Source: Streptococcus dysgalactiae subsp. dysgalactiae (GTDB lineage Bacteria > Bacillota > Bacilli > Lactobacillales > Streptococcaceae). From it: a stretch of DNA of 64,000 nucleotides. The stretch is from positions 588,501 through 652,500 of the forward strand of contig NZ_UHFH01000003.1 of assembly GCF_900459225.1 (NCBI RefSeq), given 5' to 3'. Made by a program: the position numbers and the translations under genes. Shown one piece after another: positions 55,205 to 64,000 of the stretch (the stretch's first letter is position 1; each line of letters opens with the position of its first letter). The notes beneath the pieces are model-generated. The model did no database searches and was not told the origin of the DNA. It saw only the letters and a program-made list of their open reading frames with translations.

Positions 55205-57970
55205 TTGTCACTTAAAAAGCTAGAGAGTAGTAACAACCAAGCTATTATTGCTGAAGAAGTTGCTATTTTAAAAGATATGTTGGAAAAAATCACCCGTCGA
55301 ATGATTGGAGATGAGGCGTTCGCAACGATTGAAACCATTGTTGCTTTATCTGAAAAGCAAGATTATATTGGGTTAGAAACGATTATCGCAAGCATTTCTA
55401 ATCAAGATATGGATGTGATTTCAAGATACTTTTCAATCTTGCCTCTGTTAATTAACATTTCAGAAGATGTGGATTTGGCTTATGAAATCAATTATCAAAA
55501 TAATACCAACAAGGATTATTTAGGTAAACTTGCCTTAACTATTGATGCCGTCTCAGAAAAAGAGAATGCCAAAGACATCTTAGAACAGGTTAATGTGGTA
55601 CCTGTTTTGACAGCCCATCCGACACAAGTGCAGCGCAAAACCATTTTGGAGTTGACAACGCATATCCATGATCTCCTTCGTAAGTATCGTGATGTCAAAG
55701 CTGGTGTCGTTAACCAAGAGAAGTGGCATAATGAACTCTATCGATACATAGAAATCATTATGCAGACAGATATTATCCGCGAGAAAAAACTCAAGGTCAA
55801 AAATGAGATTACTAACGTCATGCAGTATTACGATGGTTCTCTCATTCAAGCAGTGACCAAATTAATAACTGAGTATAAAAACTTGGCTCAGAAACGTGGC
55901 TTAGACTTGGTCAATCCTAAACCCATTACCATGGGCATGTGGATTGGAGGAGATAGGGATGGGAATCCTTTTGTCACAGCTGAAACCCTAAGGTTATCTG
56001 CTACGGTTCAGAGCGAAGCCATCCTGAATTATTATATTGAAAAATTAGCAGCCCTTTACCGAACCTTTTCTTTGTCTTCTACCTTAATTCAACCGAGTGC
56101 AGAAGTAGAGCGTCTGGCTAGCTTATCCCAAGACCAGTCTATTTACCGTGAGAATGAACCTTACCGTAGGGCTTTTCATTATGTGAAGTCCCGCCTTGTC
56201 CAAACACGCACTCAATTGACAGGGAACCAAGATACCACTGGACAGTCGGTCACAGCGGATCGCCTTACTCGTCAGTTAGCAATGCAAAATCAGTTAGAAG
56301 GACCTATTGCTGCCTACGTTTCGCCGGAAGACTTTAAAGCTGATTTGATGGCCATTGAGCAATCTCTTTTAAGCAATGGAGATGTTGCACTGGTTGATGG
56401 CGACTTACGCGAAGTGATGCAAGCTGTCGATATTTTTGGCTTCTTCCTAGCAAGTATTGACATGAGGCAAGACTCTAGTGTGCAAGAAGCATGTGTGGCA
56501 GAGTTATTAAAAGGAGCTAATATCGTTGAGGATTATAGCTCACTTTCAGAAACTGAAAAATGTGATCTTCTTGTGAAACAACTGACAGAGGATCCAAGAA
56601 CACTATCTTCAGCAGCAGTTGCTAAGTCAGATTTGCTCGAAAAAGAATTAGCGATTTACGCAGCTGCACGTGAGTTGAAGGATAAGCTAGGTGATGAGGT
56701 CATTAAGCAGCACATCATTTCGCACACAGAAAGTGTTTCTGATATGTTTGAATTGGCCATCATGCTTAAAGAAGTTGGCCTGATTGACCAACACAAAGCT
56801 CGTGTGCAAATTGTGCCACTTTTTGAAACCATTGAAGACTTAGACAATGCTCGTGACATTATGACAGCTTACTTGAGTTACGATATGGTTAAATCATGGA
56901 TTGCAGCTAATCATAACTATCAAGAAATTATGTTAGGTTATTCTGATAGTAATAAAGATGGTGGTTACCTTGCTTCAGGTTGGACCCTCTATAAAGCTCA
57001 AAATGAATTAACAGCCATTGGAGAGGAGAATGGCGTGAAAATCACTTTCTTCCATGGTCGTGGAGGAACAGTTGGACGAGGCGGTGGACCTTCTTACGAT
57101 GCCATCACCTCACAACCTTTCGGTTCTATTAAAGATCGTATTCGCCTCACTGAGCAAGGGGAGATTATTGAAAATAAGTATGGTAATAAAGATGTCGCTT
57201 ATTATCATTTAGAAATGCTCATTTCAGCTTCTATTAATCGTATGGTCACACAAATGCTTACCAACCCTAATGAAATTGACGATTTCAGAGAAGTGATGGA
57301 TGGTATTGTTGCGGACAGTAATAAGATTTACCGCCAGCTAGTATTTGATAATCCTCATTTTTACGCTTATTTCTTTGAAGCAAGTCCTATCAAGGAAGTT
57401 TCTAGCCTTAACATAGGGTCAAGACCGGCAGCTCGTAAAACGATTACGGAAATCACAGGCTTGCGGGCTATTCCTTGGGTCTTTTCGTGGTCACAAAATC
57501 GTATCATGTTCCCTGGATGGTATGGGGTAGGATCGGCCTTTAAACATTATATTGACCAAGCAGAAGGCAATCTTGAACGTCTCCAACACATGTACCAGAC
57601 TTGGCCCTTCTTCCATTCCTTATTATCGAATGTGGATATGGTGCTATCGAAATCAAATATGAACATCGCTTTTCAATATGCTCAGTTGGCAGACAGCCAA
57701 GAGGTTAGAGATGTTTTTCATGTGATTTTGGACGAGTGGCAGTTGACAAAAAATGTGATTCTTGCCATCGAAGGACATGAGGAGTTACTAGAAGATAACC
57801 CATCTTTGAAACAAAGTTTAGCTTTTCGTCTCCCTTATTTCAATGTGTTGAACTATATTCAAATTGAATTGATTAAGCGCCTGCGCAATCATCAGTTAAG
57901 AGAAGAGGATGAAAAATTAATTCATACAACGATTAATGGAATTGCCACTGGCTTACGTAATTCAGGCTAA
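55205..57970 (+). CDS. ppc: Phosphoenolpyruvate carboxylase
   Basis: A 921-residue enzyme forming oxaloacetate from phosphoenolpyruvate and bicarbonate, supplying aspartate precursors. Conserved sites visible are [13 protein letters not shown] (catalytic His), [39 protein letters not shown] and the C-terminal RNSG. TTG at 55205 is chosen as the start. It follows GAGGAGG, and [14 protein letters not shown] then agrees with the N terminus I recall for S. pyogenes Ppc (PLKKLESS). The in-frame ATG at 55139 lies in the promoter region. Confidence 0.95.
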   Translation: MSLKKLESSNNQAIIAEEVAILKDMLEKITRRMIGDEAFATIETIVALSEKQDYIGLETIIASISNQDMDVISRYFSILPLLINISEDVDLAYEINYQNNTNKDYLGKLALTIDAVSEKENAKDILEQVNVVPVLTAHPTQVQRKTILELTTHIHDLLRKYRDVKAGVVNQEKWHNELYRYIEIIMQTDIIREKKLKVKNEITNVMQYYDGSLIQAVTKLITEYKNLAQKRGLDLVNPKPITMGMWIGGDRDGNPFVTAETLRLSATVQSEAILNYYIEKLAALYRTFSLSSTLIQPSAEVERLASLSQDQSIYRENEPYRRAFHYVKSRLVQTRTQLTGNQDTTGQSVTADRLTRQLAMQNQLEGPIAAYVSPEDFKADLMAIEQSLLSNGDVALVDGDLREVMQAVDIFGFFLASIDMRQDSSVQEACVAELLKGANIVEDYSSLSETEKCDLLVKQLTEDPRTLSSAAVAKSDLLEKELAIYAAARELKDKLGDEVIKQHIISHTESVSDMFELAIMLKEVGLIDQHKARVQIVPLFETIEDLDNARDIMTAYLSYDMVKSWIAANHNYQEIMLGYSDSNKDGGYLASGWTLYKAQNELTAIGEENGVKITFFHGRGGTVGRGGGPSYDAITSQPFGSIKDRIRLTEQGEIIENKYGNKDVAYYHLEMLISASINRMVTQMLTNPNEIDDFREVMDGIVADSNKIYRQLVFDNPHFYAYFFEASPIKEVSSLNIGSRPAARKTITEITGLRAIPWVFSWSQNRIMFPGWYGVGSAFKHYIDQAEGNLERLQHMYQTWPFFHSLLSNVDMVLSKSNMNIAFQYAQLADSQEVRDVFHVILDEWQLTKNVILAIEGHEELLEDNPSLKQSLAFRLPYFNVLNYIQIELIKRLRNHQLREEDEKLIHTTINGIATGLRNSG

Positions 57971-58184
57971 ATCCTTGAAAAGTTCTCTACCTAATTAAAT
58001 TAAGGCAGCAGAAGTTTTAGGTTATCCCTAATCGTCTATTCAAAAAGGTCCCCTTTGTTTCGTCTGATGTCCTTGTCAGGCTTGCTTGGAGGCTTCTTTT
58101 TGCAGGAGATTGACTTTCACTTTTGTTTGTTCTTGAAAGATGATATAATGCTAAAAGATTATCTCAAGAAATATAGGGGAAACT

Positions 58185-59459
58185 ATGAAAATTGATAAAA
58201 GGCACCTCTTAAATTACTCCATACTATTGCCTTACTTAATTTTATCGGTTATTGGTTTAATCGTGGTCTATTCCACGACAAGTGTTAGCTTGATTCAAGC
58301 ACATGCTAATCCGTTTAAATCCGTGATTAACCAAGGGGCGTTTTGGACGTTAAGTCTGATTGCCATTATTTTCATTTATAAGTTAAAATTAAACTTTTTA
58401 ACCAATACTAAGGTATTAACCTTAGTGATGTTAGTTGAAATGACGCTCTTGGTTATTGCTCGCTTCTTTACGACGGCTATCAAAGGAGCACATGGTTGGA
58501 TTGTCATTGGTCCTATCAGTTTTCAACCTGCTGAATATTTGAAAATTATAATGGTCTGGTATCTGGCCCTGACCTTTGCCAAAATTCAGGAAAAAGTCAG
58601 TCTTTATGACTATCAAGCTTTGACGCGTCGTAAATGGTGGCCAACGGAATGGGGAGACTTACGAGACTGGCGAGTCTATTCCCTTTTTATGATACTTTTG
58701 GTTGCTGCCCAACCTGACTTGGGAAATGCTTCCATTATCGTATTGACAGCTATTATCATGTTCTCTATTAGTGGAATTGGCTACCGTTGGTTTTCAGCTA
58801 TCCTTGTCTTGATTATTAGCTTATCAACTCTGTTTTTGGGAACAATTGCCCTCATTGGGGTGGAAAAAGTTGCTAAAGTTCCTGTTTTTGGCTATGTTGC
58901 CAAACGTTTCAGTGCCTTTTTTAATCCCTTCCATGATTTGACAGATTCAGGGCATCAGCTGGCCAATTCTTATTACGCTATGAGTAATGGTGGATGGTTT
59001 GGGAGAGGTCTGGGTAATTCCATTGAAAAAAGGGGTTATTTGCCAGAAGCACAGACAGACTTTGTCTTTTCCGTTGTTATTGAAGAGTTAGGTTTGATAG
59101 GAGCAGGGCTCATTTTAGCGCTTGTTTTCTTCCTTATCTTACGGATTATGAATGTGGGCATTAAGGCTAAAAATCCTTTTAATGCTATGATGGCCTTAGG
59201 AGTTGGTGGCATGATGCTGATGCAGGTATTTGTTAATATCGGTGGGATTTCCGGTTTGATTCCTTCAACCGGGGTAACTTTCCCTTTCTTATCTCAAGGA
59301 GGAAATAGCTTACTTGTTTTATCAGTTGCTGTCGGGTTTGTGCTTAATATTGATGCCAATGAAAAGCGTGAAGATATTTTAAAAGAAGCAGAGCTAACTT
59401 ATCGGAAAGATGCTCGAAAAGAAAATAGTAACATCATTAACATCAACCAATTTCAATAA
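58185..59459 (+). CDS. ftsW: FtsW/RodA-family peptidoglycan polymerase
   Basis: A 424-residue SEDS protein with about ten membrane segments. Family signatures are YSTTS near the start, GAHGWIVIGPISFQPAEYLKI, AQPDLGNASIIVL, GGWFGRGLGNSIEKRGYLPEAQTDFVFSVVIEELG and IPSTGVTFPFLSQGGNSLLVLS. These transglycosylases make glycan strands for division or elongation. The position upstream of tuf matches ftsW of pyogenic streptococci. A short hairpin terminator follows, then the ECF sigma gene. Confidence 0.93.
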   Translation: MKIDKRHLLNYSILLPYLILSVIGLIVVYSTTSVSLIQAHANPFKSVINQGAFWTLSLIAIIFIYKLKLNFLTNTKVLTLVMLVEMTLLVIARFFTTAIKGAHGWIVIGPISFQPAEYLKIIMVWYLALTFAKIQEKVSLYDYQALTRRKWWPTEWGDLRDWRVYSLFMILLVAAQPDLGNASIIVLTAIIMFSISGIGYRWFSAILVLIISLSTLFLGTIALIGVEKVAKVPVFGYVAKRFSAFFNPFHDLTDSGHQLANSYYAMSNGGWFGRGLGNSIEKRGYLPEAQTDFVFSVVIEELGLIGAGLILALVFFLILRIMNVGIKAKNPFNAMMALGVGGMMLMQVFVNIGGISGLIPSTGVTFPFLSQGGNSLLVLSVAVGFVLNIDANEKREDILKEAELTYRKDARKENSNIININQFQ

Positions 59460-59484
59460 AAATCTCCTTTGAGGGGATTTTTTT
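59459..59484 (+). terminator. Terminator after ftsW
   Basis: AATCTCC pairs with GGGGATT and is followed by T7. It directly overlaps the -35 element of the next promoter by one base. Confidence 0.7.
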
Positions 59485-59510
59485 GTAACCAAAATAAAGG
59501 ATGACACGTT
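59484..59510 (+). promoter_or_regulatory. ECF-sigma-type promoter upstream of the ECF sigma gene
   Basis: TGTAAC at 59484-59489 and CGTT at 59507-59510 are 17 bases apart. This matches the SigX/SigW-like ECF promoter form (TGwAAC-N16/17-CGwN), and the site lies right before the sigma gene, suggesting positive autoregulation. Confidence 0.6.
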
Positions 59511-59529
59511 ATATAAGTGTAGAAAGGGG

Positions 59530-60039
59530 GTGAGCCCCATCAAGTTAGAACCATATGAACAGGAACTAGTAGTTTATTCAAAAGATATTATCGCTTATTT
59601 AAAAGCATCGGGTGTGCCAGACCAGTTGGCGCGTGACATTAGTCAAGATGTTTTCCTAAAAATGTTAGAGAGTAATATTATCCTCCCACCTGAAAAGATA
59701 CGTGCGTGGATGTATCGCGTTGCTGTCAGAAAATACATTGATCATTACCGAAGAGACAAGACTTATCTGGAGATTCTTCAAAGAGATTTTTTCCATCAAG
59801 AAACGGTTGTCGAATTTGAACAACCTAACTATACCCCTTTGTACGAGACCATTAGTGCCTTACCAGAAAAGTACCGCATGGTTTTATCACTTTATTATTT
59901 TGATGGCTTGTCGGTAAAAGAAATCGCAAGCATTTTGCACAAGTCCTTAAGCAGTGTCAAAATTAACTTGATGCGGGGACGAGCCTTATTAAAAGAAAAA
60001 TTGAAGAAAGCAGGATATACATATGATGATTTCAACTGA
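59530..60039 (+). CDS. ECF-type RNA polymerase sigma factor
   Basis: A 169-residue sigma-70 family protein of extracytoplasmic-function class. Region 2 covers DISQDVFLKML ... KIRAWMYRVAVRKYIDHYRRDKTY (residues 35-80). Region 4 covers ALPEKYRMVLSLYYFDGLSVKEIASILHKSLSSVKINLMRGRALLKEKL (about 113-160). Regions 1 and 3 are missing, as in ECF factors. The GTG start follows AGAAAGGGGG. The gene overlaps its membrane partner by 17 bases. It lies between ftsW and tuf, core genes that are otherwise adjacent in pyogenic streptococci as far as I recall, so the pair looks inserted. ECF factors are rare in this genus. Confidence 0.9.
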   Translation: MSPIKLEPYEQELVVYSKDIIAYLKASGVPDQLARDISQDVFLKMLESNIILPPEKIRAWMYRVAVRKYIDHYRRDKTYLEILQRDFFHQETVVEFEQPNYTPLYETISALPEKYRMVLSLYYFDGLSVKEIASILHKSLSSVKINLMRGRALLKEKLKKAGYTYDDFN

Positions 60040-61102
60040 TTTTGAAAAGCTTGTCAAGCGACATAAACGCCGAAATATTTTTAGAACGGTAACCATTAGT
60101 GTAGTCTTAAGCCTGTTTCTTATGGTATTAGGATTTATAGGACTCAATAGACTGACTAGCAAGAACGGTCAAAGCATTCAACAGTATTATACGGTTATTT
60201 CGGAAATAGCCTACCCTAATATTAGTTATAGCAGTTGGGGCTACGATGCCACTTCCCAATTCACAGGTAATTTTGTCTCTCACCGTTTTAAAGATATTGA
60301 TGGTATATCCGTTCCTTTTGAGAAATATGAACATTATTACTCTCTTATCTTAAACCAAAAATCATCAGCAAACAATAACTCATTGATGTCTGACGATAAT
60401 GGTCGCTCGATGTACACAAGAGCATCCCATTATAAAGTTCCTATGTTTTTTAACAAGGGAAAAAGAATGCAACTTGGGTCGATAAAACCCACTCAAGATA
60501 TTCCTCTCATCAGTCAAATGTCAGGACAAGCTGTAGAAGTAGCAATCACTTTTGATAAAGGCTATACCTTAAAAGAAATGGAACAGTTCATTCCTAAAAA
60601 TTTAAAACTCAATTGGATTTGGAGCGGGGTTCAGCTTGATTATTTGGAAAGTCAATTTGGTTTTACCCCCTACTTTAATTTGGGTTTGACAGCCGAGAAA
60701 CAGAAAAAGATGAACGCTGAGATTGCTAAGGCTTACCAAACCCAAAAGAATCCGGATTTGAACCCTATTTATCAAAAATATAGTCATAAAAGTGTTGTTT
60801 CTCCTGTTGAAGGGATGGAAAATAGTTATACTGCATTCCAAGATAGACTAGAACAATACTTCAAAATGGAGGAGAGTAGTCTCCAAACGGTAACGACTGA
60901 AGATGGAGAAGTTTATTCCTCTAAAGCTATGTTAAAAGAGTATTTAAAGCAAAACAAGAATCCAAAGACAGCTAAATTTGAAGGTGTCATCCTAACAGGA
61001 CGCGCTGAGAATTTTGACCAATTACAAAATGCTGATTGGATTTATGCTTCAAATATTGGGCAATCCATTCAAATCCAACCCTACCATCAATTAGAAAAAT
61101 AA
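60023..61102 (+). CDS. Membrane anti-sigma-like sigma factor regulator
   Basis: A 359-residue protein with a short cytoplasmic N terminus (MMISTDFEKLVKRHKRRN), a single membrane helix (about residues 20-43) and a large extracellular domain. It fits the Sigma_reg_N plus Sigma_reg_C arrangement of ECF regulators; I recognise this by architecture and the start pattern. It would hold the sigma factor at the membrane until an external signal is sensed. It is co-translated with the sigma gene. No site-1/site-2 protease gene is adjacent, so the release mechanism is unknown. Confidence 0.8.
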   Translation: MMISTDFEKLVKRHKRRNIFRTVTISVVLSLFLMVLGFIGLNRLTSKNGQSIQQYYTVISEIAYPNISYSSWGYDATSQFTGNFVSHRFKDIDGISVPFEKYEHYYSLILNQKSSANNNSLMSDDNGRSMYTRASHYKVPMFFNKGKRMQLGSIKPTQDIPLISQMSGQAVEVAITFDKGYTLKEMEQFIPKNLKLNWIWSGVQLDYLESQFGFTPYFNLGLTAEKQKKMNAEIAKAYQTQKNPDLNPIYQKYSHKSVVSPVEGMENSYTAFQDRLEQYFKMEESSLQTVTTEDGEVYSSKAMLKEYLKQNKNPKTAKFEGVILTGRAENFDQLQNADWIYASNIGQSIQIQPYHQLEK

Positions 61103-61127
61103 AGAAAAAGCAAAAGGCATAAAATAC

Positions 61128-61155
61128 TTGCATTTTCCTTAGAATTTGCTACAAT
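61128..61155 (+). promoter_or_regulatory. Promoter of tuf
   Basis: TTGCAT (61128-61133) and an extended -10 TGCTACAAT (61147-61155) have 16 bases between the hexamers. The leader to the ATG is about 70 bases, with GGAGG at 61212-61216. Confidence 0.75.
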
Positions 61156-61227
61156 AGTAAGGTAAAGTTAGACTGTATTGCCTACCGTCTATCTATAAAA
61201 TATATTTTATTGGAGGCTTTTCCTAAA

Positions 61228-62424
<1,197 letters not shown>

Positions 62425-62474
62425 TTTTAATTAAGTTCCCAGAATAACAATTAAAGTCGGACACTTTAAATTGT

Positions 62475-62502
62475 AAAAAGCTCCCTTAAGGGAGCTTTTT
62501 TT
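62475..62502 (+). terminator. Terminator after tuf
   Basis: AAAAAGCTCCCTT pairs perfectly with AAGGGAGCTTTTT, a self-complementary stem with almost no loop, and a T7 tail. Confidence 0.9.
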
Positions 62503-63781
<1,279 letters not shown>

Positions 63782-63802
63782 ATAACTATTTTAGGTTGAT
63801 AG

Positions 63803-63838
63803 AAAAACAAGAAGGTCTGAATACCTTCTTGTTTTTTT
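63803..63838 (+). terminator. Terminator after tpiA
   Basis: AAAAACAAGAAGGT pairs with ACCTTCTTGTTTTT around CTGAAT, with a long T-run. Confidence 0.88.
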
Positions 63839-63841
63839 TAT

Positions 63842-64000
63842 ATTAGTGTTAAGAGTAACCAAGATAGTGCTTACTAAGTAATCATACTCTATCAGACTGA
63901 GAGAATTACTTAACGGGAGTTAATGTATTAAAGCGGCTTTTAAAACATTTAGATTATTTCCGTACTTGTTAACTACATAATACATCTTGAGCTCTTAATT
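63842..64000. other. Intergenic tail of the window
   Basis: AT-rich sequence without a recognisable gene, hairpin or promoter that I can support. The next gene lies outside the window. Confidence 0.5.

Overview
The window looks like the chromosome of a low-GC pyogenic-group Streptococcus (S. pyogenes / S. dysgalactiae / S. canis-like). The basis is vicR-vicK-vicX-rnc-smc, hprK-lgt and ppc-ftsW-tuf-tpiA in streptococcal order, a YSIRK/LPXTG surface subtilase, and several Streptococcus-type small proteins (DUF3114, DUF3270, YdbC). Species is inferred from recalled family sequences and gene order, not from a search. No rRNA, tRNA or CRISPR array was seen.

Layout. 1-4800: 3' end of a glycerol facilitator, then an overlapping three-gene acyl-CoA cluster (MaoC-like, thiolase-like, AMP-ligase) and a DUF3114 gene. 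4805-5510: internally deleted IS3-family element with both ends retained. 5543-8514 (minus): polar amino acid ABC transporter. 8772-15977: WalRK-type cell-wall two-component system with VicX, then RNase III and SMC. 16319-20990: large cell-wall-anchored subtilase broken by a frameshift and an internal stop. 21230-24405: two Cof-type HAD phosphatases and FtsY. 24531-26550 (minus): permease pair and a 51-aa peptide. 26725-33584: cupin protein, then a phosphate-response block (response regulator, frameshifted sensor kinase, Pho-box-like repeats, pstS-C-A-B, phoU). 33740-39474: tex, sprT-like, PspC, HPr kinase, Lgt, DUF948 and YtxH proteins. 39637-42855: DUF3270 protein, two U32 proteins (TrhP-type tRNA hydroxylation) and YdbC. 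42958-45418: small membrane peptide, then a CzcO-like flavoprotein and a divergent Amt-like transporter sharing a perfect AdcR-type zinc box. 45495-55008: lysS, HAD phosphatase, histidine phosphatase, YccF, YbaK, TPP-riboswitch thiT, GH25 muramidase, ECF S-component plus DUF4430 lipoprotein, glutathione peroxidase, PepF. 55205-63781: ppc, ftsW/rodA, an ECF sigma factor with a membrane anti-sigma-like partner, tuf and tpiA.

The most interesting accessory unit is the ECF sigma/anti-sigma pair between ftsW and tuf, preceded by a promoter-like site (TGTAAC-N17-CGTT) of the form such sigma factors use on themselves. Next are the AdcR box between a flavoprotein with a Cys-rich tail and an Amt protein lacking one of the twin histidines, the broken phosphate sensor kinase above an apparently intact Pst system, and two genes (tex and the first U32 gene) whose promoters lie so close to the start codon that nearly leaderless mRNAs are predicted. 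Many convergent gene pairs are separated by compact bidirectional terminators, some of which include stop codons.
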